NCBI GenBank assembly: GCA_021811105.1 | Contig: JAJZPM010000006.1 | Coordinates: forward strand, 1 to 64,000 | Source: Nitrospirota bacterium | Lineage (GTDB): Bacteria > Nitrospirota > Thermodesulfovibrionia > Thermodesulfovibrionales > UBA6898 | DNA length: 64,000 nucleotides | Direction: 5' to 3' | Shown here: one piece after another, positions 7,275 to 18,654 of the stretch | Layout of the letters: every line of letters starts with the position of its first letter | Position numbering within the stretch: position 1 is the stretch's first letter | Notes under the pieces: generated by a model | The model's database searches: none | Seen by the model: the letters and a program-made list of their open reading frames with translations, nothing else | Told to the model about the DNA's origin: nothing | Translations under genes and position numbers: made by a program

Positions 7275-8421
7275 ATGAAATCAGAACCTGTAGGGGCAGG
7301 TTTCAAACCTGCCCGGCTAGAAATAGGTGGGCGTATATTGGAGAGGGCGGGGTTGACAAAGAATTTGCCGGAGGGGTGGGAATGGAAGACATTGGGGGAA
7401 ATTTCGAACATAAACCCACGAATTGAATTCTCCCGCTTGGACGAGGCGGTCACCGGGCTCAAGCGCATTAAGGCGAACCTCAAACGCTACAAAGCCGCTG
7501 TCCTCAAGGCCGCTGTCGAAGGGAAGCTGACCGAAGAGTGGAGAAAAGAACATCCTGATATTGAACCGGCCGGCCAACTTTTAAAAAGCATCCTCGCCGA
7601 GCGGAAGAAGAAATGGGAAGAAAAGAATCCCGGCAAGAAATACAAAGAGCCTGCAGTGCCCGATACTTCAAATCTGCCCGAATTGCCGAAAGGGTGGGTG
7701 TGGGCAACGTTGGATCAACTATCAACCAATATGGTGAATGGTTTCGGCAAGCGTTCTCAGTCAAATGGACTGCCATGCATTGTCATTCGTCTCGCAGATA
7801 TCGTCGAGGGCGAAATATCACTGGCGAATGCTAGACACATAAACTGCCTGGATGATGAGATTGCAAAGTATTCTTTGGTTGCCGATGACCTTTTGATCTT
7901 ACGAGTTAACGGTAGCCCAGATTTGGTAGGCAGATTTGTAATAGTTAGTTCCAACATTTCCACGCAGACACTGTTTTGCGATCACTTTATTCGTCTACGC
8001 ACAGTGAAACAGACGAGTGCGAGATGGCTGAGACTCTATACAGACACCAAGCGGTTTCGAAGATTCATTGACCTCAACAAAGTTTCAAGTGCCGGTCAGA
8101 ATACAATTAGTCAAGGAACTTTGGGGCCATTTGCATTACCGCTTCCGCCACATGCAGAACAAAGCAAGATAATTGAAGAAGTGGAAAGCCGTCTATCTAT
8201 TGTCTACGAAATTGAAGCTACTGTTGAGGCCAATCTCAAACGCGCCGACCGCCTGGTTTCAGGCACTACCGGTAAGGATGTTCCTCAGAACTGTTGCAGG
8301 TCCAGGCTGTTGAAGCGAATTGTTTCAGGCGATTTTAAGCGCTGCTTTTTCTGGACAGCTGACCTTAAGTGCCGAAAGCGGCATTGAGACTAGAGCGGTA
8401 GACAAAGGAGCTTGCTCATGA
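7275..8421 (+). pseudogene. hsdS: Type I restriction specificity subunit, damaged
   Basis: The start of target-recognition domain 1 (NLPEGWEWKTLGEISNINPR) runs straight into the central conserved region (LKRIKANLKRYKAAVLKAAVEGKL), so nearly all of recognition domain 1 has been deleted. Domain 2 (ELPKGWVWATLDQL to about 8160) and the helix EVESRLSIVYEIEATVEANLKRADRL remain. After about 8270 the frame is lost: the original frame ends at 8387, while another frame encodes LFQAILSAAFSGQLT, a normal HsdS ending, to the TGA at 8419-8421. That ending belongs to a different HsdS subclass, suggesting a chimera. A palindromic repeat lies in the 5' end. No hsdM is in the window. Confidence 0.85.
7294..7314. 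repeat. Perfect palindromic hairpin (REP-like)
   Basis: Ten-base arms GGGCAGGTTT and AAACCTGCCC separated by one base, preceded by TAG. The same GGGCAGGTTT-type palindrome is a widespread repeat motif in bacterial genomes. It interrupts the 5' part of the hsdS remnant. Confidence 0.7.
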
Positions 8422-8595
8422 GCCAGCTTAAAGCATTTATTGGTCACAGTTTCACAGACGATGACGACGCTTGTTCGTGCATACCTTAAGTTTTTCGATC
8501 AGGTCAAAAATATGAATATCGGGTTTAGCTGGGAGCATGCTGAAACTGCGGAGCCGAAAGAACTTGCGGAAAAGGTAAAAACCTACTTCAGGTAA
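8418..8595 (+). pseudogene. TIR-like domain fragment, frameshifted
   Basis: An ATG at 8418, after AAAGGAG, overlaps the hsdS TGA as ATGA. It encodes MSQLKAFIGHSF then TDDDD, matching the first strand of TIR-like effector domains. A one-base change near 8465 shifts the frame; the other frame continues TLVRAYLKFFDQ, then NIGFSWEHAETAEPKELAEKV, and stops at 8593-8595. Only about 60 residues of the domain remain. The ATGA overlap shows that the TIR-like gene was once translationally coupled to hsdS. Confidence 0.65.
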
Positions 8596-8737
8596 CACAC
8601 AAACGTGAGATGGACATCATCGAGGCTGAGCGATACGCCCTTGTGCAACCCAAACTCATGGCCATGTTCACAAAAGATCATCGTTTTACCTCGTACGGGG
8701 GAATTGTGGGACAAGGGAAAAGGGACAGGCTACTTTA
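8596..8737. other. Short unassigned stretch
   Basis: Contains an open frame from 8610 (MDIIEAERYALVQPKLMAMF...) without a clear ribosome site that runs into the antisense of the ORF6N gene. It may be another gene relic; I cannot assign it. Confidence 0.3.
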
Positions 8738-9208
8738 CTATCCGTCCTTCTCCCTTCCAAACCCCGTTATCACTTTCTTCGTCTCTGGCGGAGTCATGAG
8801 TTGGCGAATCGCGCTGAAAATTGCCTTTATCTCGCCGTCATGCTTTTCGATCCTTTTTTCAAGCAGCCTTAAATTGTATGCAAGTTCTTTGCTGGAAGAC
8901 AGCATTTCCCGAAGCTTCACAAAAGTCCTCATGATGGCTATATTGATCTTTATGGCCTGTTCGCTGTTGAGCACGCTGGAAAGCATGGCCACGCCCTGTT
9001 CAGTAAACGCATAAGGCAAAGAGCCGCCAACATCTATCTGAAACATGAAGTCTTCAGGAAAGCGCTGGCTATTTCTTTTTACAGCCTGGTTTAACGCCCT
9101 CGTCTCTATTCCATAAAGCTCGGCAAGATGCATACTGAGCATAACCCTATGACCCCGGATCAGGTATATCTTTCTTTCAAGTATCTCGACTGGAATAAGT
9201 TCTTTCAT
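8738..9208 (-). CDS. ORF6N-domain protein, probably shortened
   Basis: A 156-residue protein from the ATG at 9208. It shows the ORF6N domain, a putative DNA-binding module common in phage and mobile elements: MKELIPVEILERKIYLIRGHRVMLSMHLAELYGIETRALNQAVKRN, RFPEDFMFQ, then YAFTEQGVAMLSSVLNSEQAIKINIAIMRTFVKLR. Between MFQI and LPYAFTEQG about 20-25 residues normal for the family are missing, so an in-frame deletion is likely. A coiled coil (LEKRIEKHDGEIKAIF) forms the C-terminus. It lies among restriction remnants, and may itself be inactive. Confidence 0.8.
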   Translation of the reverse strand: MKELIPVEILERKIYLIRGHRVMLSMHLAELYGIETRALNQAVKRNSQRFPEDFMFQIDVGGSLPYAFTEQGVAMLSSVLNSEQAIKINIAIMRTFVKLREMLSSSKELAYNLRLLEKRIEKHDGEIKAIFSAIRQLMTPPETKKVITGFGREKDG

Positions 9209-9212
9209 CGTC

Positions 9213-9905
9213 CTATATCCCATCCTCCACAAACAACTCTCCCGGTCCTGCCGGCGTAGCCGCTTCATCGAGGGCAAACACACACTCCAGATAGCCCTTC
9301 ACCTCCGCCCACGGCTTTTCTGCCTTGGAGAAATCAAGCAGCGCCTTTCCCACGTCAACAACATTTGGCTGGGCGCTGGCGAGGTGTATCTCCAAGGCAT
9401 CGCGCTTGTCCATTTCGGCATGCTTCTTGTGGTCCTGCTTCCCGTAAGAATGAAAATTCGTGATTCTGCCTGGTTCAAGGAAAGCCGACGCATCCTTCAG
9501 GAGCTTGGCCCAGCAAACCGACTTTTTGGGAAGCTGAATGACCTCACCAAGACAATCTTTCATCGACGACTGGGCAAGCATGAACGGCGGATTATCATTC
9601 CACTCGGCCCCCGCGATGACCGCAGCCGGCGCGGCGTTGGCAGACTCAGAAGGCTTAGAGCAATTGTCATTTTCGCCGTCACATCCGTAGATGAGATTTG
9701 CAATATACTCATGAATTGGATCTGTCATGAAAGATGCGACCAAGGGGCTGGCCCTATCAGTGAATCTCGTCTTCCAGTTCTCGAACTTCATGATGAGTCT
9801 TGCGCTCCTGGTTGCCTTCGGTTCGATCTGATAGGCGGCTGCGTCAACTGCGAAGCATATTGATAGAAAGACCGCTACGGCAGGAAAAACACTTCTCATC
9901 TTCAT
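9213..9905 (-). CDS. Secreted protein of unknown function
   Basis: A 230-residue protein started at 9905, where a GGAGGGGGT ribosome site precedes ATG. Residues 1-23 form a signal peptide (basic start, VFPAVAVFLSICF core, Ala-rich cleavage region), so it is periplasmic or outer. The mature part has HEYIANLIYGCDG, a Cys-rich loop, then NFHSYGKQDHKKHAEM, a His-rich stretch that could bind metal. I do not recognise the family. It might be a zinc-dependent hydrolase, but no complete motif is visible. It lies 5 bases from the ORF6N start, in the same direction. Confidence 0.65.
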   Translation of the reverse strand: MKMRSVFPAVAVFLSICFAVDAAAYQIEPKATRSARLIMKFENWKTRFTDRASPLVASFMTDPIHEYIANLIYGCDGENDNCSKPSESANAAPAAVIAGAEWNDNPPFMLAQSSMKDCLGEVIQLPKKSVCWAKLLKDASAFLEPGRITNFHSYGKQDHKKHAEMDKRDALEIHLASAQPNVVDVGKALLDFSKAEKPWAEVKGYLECVFALDEAATPAGPGELFVEDGI

Positions 9906-10034
9906 ACCCCCTCCATCCCCGGAGCCGATGTCATGTTCCCGAATCTCCCTATCAGTGTCCCATTTATCCCATATCAAAAAATGATTAATGATAATACGTT
10001 AACCCTAACGTTGCATAAAGTGTGTGTATTTAGG

Positions 10035-10114
10035 CCGTCATTCCCGCAGTCTTTAGGCGGGAATCCATTCTTAAGAAAACATGGATGCCCGACTGAGAAC
10101 CTCGGGCATGACGG
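10035..10114. repeat. 80-bp palindromic repeat, CCGTCATTCCC type
   Basis: Begins CCGTCATTCCCGC and ends GGGCATGACGG, with internal pairs (CCCGC/GCGGG and TGGATGCCCGA/TCGGGCAT). Outer ends are inverted repeats (CCGTCAT/ATGACGG). A diverged relative lies at 45667-45740. This class of small palindromic non-coding repeat is common in environmental Gram-negative genomes. Confidence 0.75.
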
Positions 10115-10588
10115 AAAAAGAACTATGACCTGGAGGTAACATTCGGTGAACTCCAGCATAAGGAGTGTCATCAGGCTCAAGAGCCCGTCAATCAAGCTTT
10201 TGTGGCTGTTAATTTACAATCTTTATGCAACTGGAAGGTTAAGACTGTTAAAAACAAGAACTTTCTCTTTTTGTAGTGGCGGCAGCGGCCTGCCGTGATG
10301 AAGAAGTTCTGGCCCGCGTAATTGTCAGTTTGATACGAAAATATTCAAAGGGTGCAAGACACTGAAACCAGTATCAGTCAAAACAAATTCACACTTTAAG
10401 CGTGGGTGCCGTGTGCCGGACGGCCTGAGCAAAACCGACATGGTCACGCGACGCGGTTGGTAAGACTGAAAATGGTTATCTTATTGGAAGCTAAGTTTCG
10501 CGGATGCGTCGTGTTAATGATATATTGGACAATGCGAGGATAAAGTGCCTCTTTAACCTTCGGGTCTTGGCGCTCACATTTCAGATTA
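10115..10588. other. Gene-free spacer downstream of alaS
   Basis: About 470 bases between the repeat and the 3' end of alaS. No open frame with a ribosome site, no tRNA cloverleaf and no clear terminator seen. Confidence 0.5.
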
Positions 10589-13222
<2,634 letters not shown>

Positions 13223-13282
13223 ATCCGTATCACGCAATCCGTCCCGCCAAATCTGCAAGGGCGCCACAGTAACATTCGTATG

Positions 13283-13762
13283 TCAACATTCTCCTTCTCC
13301 TTCGCGGAAATTGAGATCTCCCAGCACCTTGCCGATCACCGCAGGAGGATACCCCCGCCGCGCAAGGAAATCAAAAAGTCTTTTTTTGTCTTTTTTCGTC
13401 AGATAATTTCCCATAGTCCTGCACTTTTTGTCCAGCAGTTTCCGGGCGTTCCTCAGTTCCGTGTCCTCGTCGTATCCGAGCGTCTGCCCGATCAGCTCCC
13501 GGGGGAGGCCCCTCTTCTGCATAAACTGCCTGGCGGCGCCATACCCGAGATATTTTTGTTCGAGGGCCTGTCTTTTCAGGTTCGCGGCGAGTGCGGCGTC
13601 ATCGATTAATCCGGTCTGTTTCAGGTAGTCAAGCGTGCGGGATACTGCGTCTTCGGAGAACCCCTTCTTGAAGAGCCTCTCCCGCATTTCGCGCTCGCTT
13701 CTTCCCCTGTAGCTGAGGAGTCTGAACGCGCACCGCTTTGCGTCACCGTCCGAATCTGTCAA
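13283..13762 (-). CDS. recX: RecX, regulator of RecA
   Basis: A 159-residue RecX protein: tandem three-helix repeats with RLLSYRGRSEREMRERLFKKGF, LDYLKQTGLIDD and LFDFLARRGYPPAVIGKVL. RecX binds the RecA filament and limits its activity, and recA is two genes upstream. The only start in frame near the family N-terminus is TTG at 13762, inside the end of pilT (20-base overlap), so translation is probably coupled and weak. This would keep RecX well below RecA. Confidence 0.92.
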   Translation of the reverse strand: MTDSDGDAKRCAFRLLSYRGRSEREMRERLFKKGFSEDAVSRTLDYLKQTGLIDDAALAANLKRQALEQKYLGYGAARQFMQKRGLPRELIGQTLGYDEDTELRNARKLLDKKCRTMGNYLTKKDKKRLFDFLARRGYPPAVIGKVLGDLNFREGEGEC

Positions 13763-14891
13763 TTTTCATATCATCGCCGGTCTCTTTCTTCGGCGCAGTA
13801 TCGTCATACGTGAGATCGCTTGTCGATTGTATGCCTTTGACCTTCAGCGCGAAATCGTCAGGGTTCGTCGCCCTTCTGAGCGCCTCGTCGTAGGTGATAA
13901 GACCGGACTTGTAGAGCTGAAAGATAGACTGGTCGAAGGTCTGCATCCCGTAATGGATCACGCCCTGCGCGATCACGTCGGGGATCATCTTGGTCTTGTC
14001 GGGGTCGAGTATGCAGTCTTTTATCGTGGCGGTGGCAATAAGCACCTCGACCGCCGGCACTCTGCCCTTGCCGTCCGCCTTCGGCACAAGCCTCATCGAG
14101 ATAATGCTTTTCAGCACCGAGGCAAGCTGTATCCTCACCTGCTTATGCTGGTAAGGCGGAAATACCGAGATTATCCTGTTGATCGTTTCGGTGGCGTCTA
14201 TAGTATGAAGGGTGCTGAGCACGAGATGCCCCGTCTCGGCTGCGGTCAGGGCGGTCTGGATAGTCTCGAAGTCCCTCATCTCGCCCACCAGGATGACGTC
14301 GGGGTCCTGCCTCAGCGCGGCCCTGAGCGCCTTGCTGAAAGATTCGGTGTCGTTGCCGATCTCACGCTGGTTTACGATAGACCTCTTGTCCCTGTGGAGG
14401 TATTCGATCGGGTCCTCGATCGTCATGATATGGTCGGTCCTGCTGGAATTGATCGTATCGATCATCGAGGCCAGCGTAGTGGACTTGCCGCTTCCCGTCG
14501 TCCCCGTCACCAGGATGAGTCCCCGGGGTTCCATGGCGATCTTCTTAATCACCTCGGGGAGCAGGAGTTCCTCCACCGTCGGGATTCTCATGGGGATTAC
14601 CCTGAAGACGAGGCCTATCGTCCCCCTCTGGATAAACACGTTGCACCGGAACCGTCCCAGTCCCGGTACGCTGTAGGCGAGGTCGATGTCGTTCTTTTTC
14701 TTGAACGTCTCCCTCTGGCCCGGGCTCATCACCGAAAACGCAATCTTCAGCGTCTCCTCCTGACTGAGTCTGTTCCCCTCCATGGGAGTAAGTTCACCGT
14801 CTACCCGGAGGACCGGCTGCGACCCCACCTTGAGATGCACATCGGATGCGCCCATCGAATGGGCAGTCTTCAGAAGGTCGTTTATTTCCAT
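13743..14891 (-). CDS. pilT: Type IV pilus retraction ATPase, PilT family
   Basis: A 382-residue secretion ATPase. The N-terminal PAS-like domain (SMGASDVHLKVGSQPVLRVDGEL) is followed by the RecA-like core: Walker A GTTGSGKST at about 130-138, the Asp box TIEDPIEYLH, Walker B DVILVGEMRD near 198-207 and the His box GHLVLSTLHT. It powers pilus retraction at the inner membrane. The C-terminus lacks the classic AIRNLIRE motif of PilT and is extended with TYDDTAPKKE, so it may be a PilT paralogue or PilU-like. It sits 17 bases after recA. Confidence 0.93.
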   Translation of the reverse strand: MEINDLLKTAHSMGASDVHLKVGSQPVLRVDGELTPMEGNRLSQEETLKIAFSVMSPGQRETFKKKNDIDLAYSVPGLGRFRCNVFIQRGTIGLVFRVIPMRIPTVEELLLPEVIKKIAMEPRGLILVTGTTGSGKSTTLASMIDTINSSRTDHIMTIEDPIEYLHRDKRSIVNQREIGNDTESFSKALRAALRQDPDVILVGEMRDFETIQTALTAAETGHLVLSTLHTIDATETINRIISVFPPYQHKQVRIQLASVLKSIISMRLVPKADGKGRVPAVEVLIATATIKDCILDPDKTKMIPDVIAQGVIHYGMQTFDQSIFQLYKSGLITYDEALRRATNPDDFALKVKGIQSTSDLTYDDTAPKKETGDDMKIDRFGR

Positions 14892-14907
14892 GACCGTCTC
14901 CTCAAAG

Positions 14908-15918
14908 TCATTTCTTAAGATTTACCGCCTCGATGATTTTTCCCTCTATCTCTGCGGCGACCGGGGCGTTGTTCCGCAGGTATTCTTTTACGTTTTCCCT
15001 GCCCTGGCCGACCCTGTTGCCGCCGTAACTGTACCAGGCGCCGGCCTTTTCGATAATGCCCTTTTCGACGCCGAGGTCGACAATCTCGCCTTCCCGCGAA
15101 ACGCCCTTGTTGAAGAGGATATCGAATTCGGCCTGCCGGAAAGGAGGCGCCATCTTGTTCTTGACGACCTTCACCCGCACCCGGCCCCCGATGACCTCCT
15201 GGTTCTCCTTAATGCTCTCGATCCTCCTGATGTCCAGTCTCATGGAGGCATAGAACTTCAGCGCGTTGCCGCCCGTTGTGGTCTCCGGGCTCCCGAACAT
15301 CACCCCTATCTTCATACGGATCTGGTTGATGAAGATGACCGTCGTGTTCGACTTCGAGATGGACGCGGTCAGCTTTCTGAGCGCCTGGCTCATCAGTCTC
15401 GCCTGGAGGCCGGGCAGCGAATCGCCCATGTCCCCTTCCAGCTCTGCCTTCGGCACAAGCGCCGCGACAGAGTCGATCACAATGATGTCCAGGGCCCCGC
15501 TCCTGACAAGCGCCTCGGCCACCTCGAGCGCCTGTTCGCCCGTATCAGGCTGCGCCACGAGAAGGTCTTCGACTTTCACGCCTATCTTCTTCGCGTAATT
15601 TACGTCGAGAGCATGCTCCGCGTCTATAAATGCCGCAGCGCCTCCGGAACCCTGCGCCTGGGCGATTGCGTTGAGCGCGAGGGTGGTTTTTCCCGACGAT
15701 TCCGGACCGAAGATCTCGACCACCCTTCCCCTCGGAAGCCCCCCGATGCCGGTCGCAATGTCGAGGGTCAGCGAGCCGGTCGGGATCGCCTGCACTCCCT
15801 CCACCGCGGCCTCTTCCCCCAGCCGCATGATCGACCCCTTCCCGAAATTCTTCTCGATCTGCGAGATGGCCATTTCAAGGGCCTTCAGCTTGTCCTTATT
15901 CATCTCCTTGGTCGCCAT
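14908..15918 (-). CDS. recA: RecA recombinase
   Basis: A complete RecA of 336 residues that forms the strand-exchange filament and triggers LexA cleavage. The start at 15918 follows GGAGGGG. Key motifs: Walker [10 protein letters not shown], catalytic Glu in the DAEHALD region, Walker [15 protein letters not shown], loop L1 ([21 protein letters not shown]) and loop L2 after [20 protein letters not shown]. The C-terminus is short and not strongly acidic. It overlaps the end of thpR by 23 bases. I did not find a clear LexA box directly upstream, so it may be driven from pgpA. Confidence 0.98.
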   Translation of the reverse strand: MATKEMNKDKLKALEMAISQIEKNFGKGSIMRLGEEAAVEGVQAIPTGSLTLDIATGIGGLPRGRVVEIFGPESSGKTTLALNAIAQAQGSGGAAAFIDAEHALDVNYAKKIGVKVEDLLVAQPDTGEQALEVAEALVRSGALDIIVIDSVAALVPKAELEGDMGDSLPGLQARLMSQALRKLTASISKSNTTVIFINQIRMKIGVMFGSPETTTGGNALKFYASMRLDIRRIESIKENQEVIGGRVRVKVVKNKMAPPFRQAEFDILFNKGVSREGEIVDLGVEKGIIEKAGAWYSYGGNRVGQGRENVKEYLRNNAPVAAEIEGKIIEAVNLKK

Positions 15919-16483
15919 TATTCCCCTCCAACGGTATTTCAGCAAGGCTTGAATATTCAGCCCCGCCGGGTTTAAGTTCGCTCTTCATCAACGTCACTCC
16001 CTTTACCTCGAATTCATCAAAGCTGACCGCACGGAGTTCATCGAGTCTTTTCAAAACCTCCATCAGCCTCTTGCCGGACCTTACCCTTCCGATCGTCAGA
16101 TGGGGAGAAAAAGGTCTGTCTTCCTGGGGATATCCGAGCTGCGTCATCACGCCCTCCACTTCCCTGTAGATATCCTCCAGAGGCGCGTAATCTTGCATGC
16201 CGACCCATATTACCCGCGGGTGCCTTCCTCCGGGAAAACTTCCGACACCGCCTATTGTAATATAAAAAGGGCGGTAAGGTGATAGTTTTTTGCGGAGCGC
16301 CCCGCTCATCTCCTCAATCTTTTCCTCCCCGGTGGCGCCGAGAAATTTCAGGGTAAGGTGAAGGTTCTGCTCCGGGACCCACTTTACATCGGCCCCTGTC
16401 TCACTCAGGCCCCTGATCATCTTCCCGACTGACTGCTTCACCGCCGCCGGAAGGGCCACCGCGATGAAACATCTCAGAGCCAT
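15896..16483 (-). CDS. thpR: RNA 2',3'-cyclic phosphodiesterase
   Basis: A 195-residue member of the 2H phosphoesterase (2'-5' RNA ligase) family, which opens 2',3'-cyclic phosphate ends of RNA. The two catalytic motifs are present: HLTLKFLG near residue 42 and HLTIGRVR near residue 129. The start [12 protein letters not shown] is typical of the family. The gene overlaps pncC upstream by 10 bases and recA downstream by 23, so it is embedded in the operon. The last residues (NNGDQGDE) are an added acidic tail overlapping the recA start. Confidence 0.93.
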   Translation of the reverse strand: MALRCFIAVALPAAVKQSVGKMIRGLSETGADVKWVPEQNLHLTLKFLGATGEEKIEEMSGALRKKLSPYRPFYITIGGVGSFPGGRHPRVIWVGMQDYAPLEDIYREVEGVMTQLGYPQEDRPFSPHLTIGRVRSGKRLMEVLKRLDELRAVSFDEFEVKGVTLMKSELKPGGAEYSSLAEIPLEGNNGDQGDE

Positions 16484-16962
16484 AGCCGAAGGACCTGATT
16501 GAGAAACCTGATCGCCTCCAGGGATGCCTTCCTTTTGATCGTCTCCCTGTCACCTTTCAGGCTCATTCCCCTGGATTCGGTCATATCCTTCAGAGAGACC
16601 GCCATGTACACAAGACCGACCTCTTTATCTTCGAGCGCCGCGGGGCCCGCAACCCCGGTGATCGAAAGAGACACATCCGTGTCCGCCAGTTTTCTCACGC
16701 CCTCAGCCATCGCGACCGCTGCCTCTTCGCTCACCGTCCCGTGCTTTTTGAGCAGAGACGCACCGACGCCGAGGACGGACTTTTTGGACTCTTCGGAATA
16801 ACTTACTACCCCAAGCTCGAAAAAAAGCGATGAACCGGGCAGGTTTGTGATCTGATGAGAAATGAGCCCGCCGGTGCACGACTCGGCAACGCTCATCGTG
16901 AGCTCCCGTTGGACCAGTTTGTCGGATATCTCTTTGACGATTGTCAGAAACTCATTTTCCAT
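16474..16962 (-). CDS. pncC: Nicotinamide-nucleotide amidohydrolase (CinA C-terminal type)
   Basis: A stand-alone CinA C-terminal domain of 162 residues, which converts NMN to NaMN in pyridine-nucleotide recycling. It has the conserved SVAESCTGGLISHQITNLPGSS, GVVSYSEESK, ALL/EEAAVAMAEG and SITGVAGP segments with the catalytic Ser and Lys region. The start at 16962 overlaps the pgpA stop region (19 bases). The N-terminal MoCF-like domain of full CinA is absent, as in E. coli PncC. Confidence 0.92.
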   Translation of the reverse strand: MENEFLTIVKEISDKLVQRELTMSVAESCTGGLISHQITNLPGSSLFFELGVVSYSEESKKSVLGVGASLLKKHGTVSEEAAVAMAEGVRKLADTDVSLSITGVAGPAALEDKEVGLVYMAVSLKDMTESRGMSLKGDRETIKRKASLEAIRFLNQVLRLWL

Positions 16963-17396
16963 ATCTGCAGTACCAGGTTCGTGACCATGCCGGCAAGGAT
17001 GTCGTCGGCCATGACGCCAAGCCCACCGGACAACTTCTTCTCCACCGTCCGTATGGGGAATGGCTTTAGTATATCGAAAAACCTGAACAAAAGGAAGGCC
17101 GCGACCAGATACCCGTATGTGCGGGGGACAAAGACGACAGAGACGAGATAGCCGATGAATTCGTCGATGATGATATGCCCGCTGTCGGCCTGGCCGATCG
17201 CCTTTTCGGCTGCGTCGGCCGCGATGATGCCTAGGACGGTCCCGCCGACGATCGTTCCCAGCAGGGCCGGGAGCGACACGGGGACCAGGGCGACAAAGAC
17301 AAGTCCCGCAAAGCTCCCCCACGTCCCAGGCGCCACCGGCAGGTAGCCGATAAACCATAGGGTGGCGATCTGCTTGAGGAGAGAACGGAGGCTCAT
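16944..17396 (-). CDS. pgpA: Phosphatidylglycerophosphatase A
   Basis: A 150-residue inner-membrane enzyme that dephosphorylates phosphatidylglycerophosphate. The PgpA signature is complete: GYLPVAPGTWGSFAG, then the metal-binding IIIDEFIGYLVSVVFVP and FRFFDILKPFPI, with the final GGLGVMADDILAGM. Four hydrophobic segments fit the family. The start MSLRSLLKQIA at 17396 is preferred over an in-frame ATG 28 codons earlier. It is the first gene of the operon that runs through recA to alaS. Confidence 0.93.
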   Translation of the reverse strand: MSLRSLLKQIATLWFIGYLPVAPGTWGSFAGLVFVALVPVSLPALLGTIVGGTVLGIIAADAAEKAIGQADSGHIIIDEFIGYLVSVVFVPRTYGYLVAAFLLFRFFDILKPFPIRTVEKKLSGGLGVMADDILAGMVTNLVLQIWKMSF

Positions 17397-17500
17397 CGCA
17401 AGATAGTATACCAGAACCGGCTTTCGCGTAATACCTGACGGCAGCCCTACTTGAACCTGTAAAGCACAAGAACAAACCATTTCATAAATATAACTTCACG

Positions 17501-17529
17501 TTGACAATCCGTGGTTGGGCTCTTTAAGT
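17501..17529 (+). promoter_or_regulatory. Possible sigma-70 promoter
   Basis: TTGACA at 17501-17506 with an A/T-rich, imperfect -10 about 17 bases later, upstream of the membrane-protein pair and efflux operon on the plus strand. The -35 is perfect; the -10 is poor. Confidence 0.35.
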
Positions 17530-17636
17530 TATTAAATATGTAGCCGCGTTTTCCCCGGAAACCGGCAGGCAGGGAAGAAAAGGAGTAATCCTTTTCATGG
17601 TTACTGAACATTGGGGGAGGCGTTGTTGAATTGCAT

Positions 17637-18107
17637 ATGACCCAGTCCCGATTTTTTCAGATATCTCTGCTCCTTCCTTTTGGGCTCTGGTGCCTCTGCC
17701 TGCTCGTCTTCTCGTTCACGTACAAAGAAGGCGCCGCCTTCATCCTCGACAATCTGTACAATGCGTATCGTGTCTTCGTCCCTTATCTTATCTTCGCCGC
17801 GGTGCTCTGGAAACTCGCCTACCACAAGCCATACCGCTGGTTCGTTCTAATGGCCGCATTCATACCGGTCATCTGGGGGATCTTTTTCGTTCTCTTTTAT
17901 ATGCTGTCGTCTTTGGTGACAGCCGGGACAGTGGAGAAATGGTATGTCCTCTCTATCATGGTTTTTTGGGCCATCGTGGTTGCATATCTTGTCGAACTCA
18001 TCCCCTTTCTTGTGCTCACCATATTCAAAAACGATTTCAAATCCGACGGCGTGAAAGAGGCCGACCCGGCCGACGCCCTCCTGTCCGGATCCCGTCCCCG
18101 CGCTTAG
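17637..18107 (+). CDS. Integral membrane protein, unknown function
   Basis: About 156 residues with four predicted membrane helices (roughly 7-27, 41-58, 70-95 and 108-130) and a charged C-terminal tail (VKEADPADALLSGSRPRA). The ATG at 17637 follows GGGGGAGG; a TTG two codons earlier is also possible. It is followed after 37 bases by another membrane protein, and then by an RND efflux operon. I do not recognise the family; it may assist the transport genes downstream. Confidence 0.7.
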   Translation: MTQSRFFQISLLLPFGLWCLCLLVFSFTYKEGAAFILDNLYNAYRVFVPYLIFAAVLWKLAYHKPYRWFVLMAAFIPVIWGIFFVLFYMLSSLVTAGTVEKWYVLSIMVFWAIVVAYLVELIPFLVLTIFKNDFKSDGVKEADPADALLSGSRPRA

Positions 18108-18144
18108 ACTCGACATTCCTGAAAAAGACAAGTAAAGTATTTTC

Positions 18145-18654
18145 ATGGGAACATTCGGAGCGATATGGGGTCTGACAGGCGTATTTCTGCTGCTCGGCAG
18201 CGCTGTATACCGCCTCTTTGTCATCGCACATGCGGCATTTTCTTACGATCTCAGATGGCAGCACTGGATGACACTTCTGCTTTGCGTCTTTTTCATGGCA
18301 TACGCGGAAGGCTACCGCGCCTTTCAGCAGCGGTTTTCACCGCGGGTGGCGGCAAGGGCCAAATACCTGAGGAACCATCCGAATGTGCTCCATGCACTGC
18401 TTGCGCCGCTCTTCTGCATGGGGTTTTTTCATGCAACGAGAAGAAGGAAGATCACCTCGATCTCGGTGACGGCGGGCATCATTGTGTTGATCGTGCTGGT
18501 GCGCCTCCTGCCCCAGCCGTGGCGGGGGATCATTGACCTGAGCGTCGTGGTAGGTCTTGCCTGGGGTATCGTCTCTCTCGGCATTTACAGCGTTCAGGCA
18601 TTCAGCTCCGGTGACTTCGATTACCCGCCGGACGTCCCGGATGGTAAATCTTAA
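18145..18654 (+). CDS. Conserved membrane protein, unknown function
   Basis: A 169-residue protein with an N-terminal helix, a second at about 43-55, then a conserved-looking loop YRAFQQRFSPRVAARAKYL followed by HALLAPLFCMGFFHATRRRK and two more helices. This pattern occurs in a poorly known family of bacterial membrane proteins. Its stop overlaps the start of the outer-membrane efflux gene as TAATG, so it is translated in the same operon. Confidence 0.72.
   Translation: MGTFGAIWGLTGVFLLLGSAVYRLFVIAHAAFSYDLRWQHWMTLLLCVFFMAYAEGYRAFQQRFSPRVAARAKYLRNHPNVLHALLAPLFCMGFFHATRRRKITSISVTAGIIVLIVLVRLLPQPWRGIIDLSVVVGLAWGIVSLGIYSVQAFSSGDFDYPPDVPDGKS

Noticed and set aside
13827-15975. Long plus-strand frames antisense to pilT and recA
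   Set aside because: Both real genes are unmistakable on the other strand; these frames lack starts and motifs.
16963-17475. N-terminal extension of pncC to a 333-residue protein
   Set aside because: The extension lies antiframe within pgpA and is Arg/Gly-rich; the PncC family begins at 16962.
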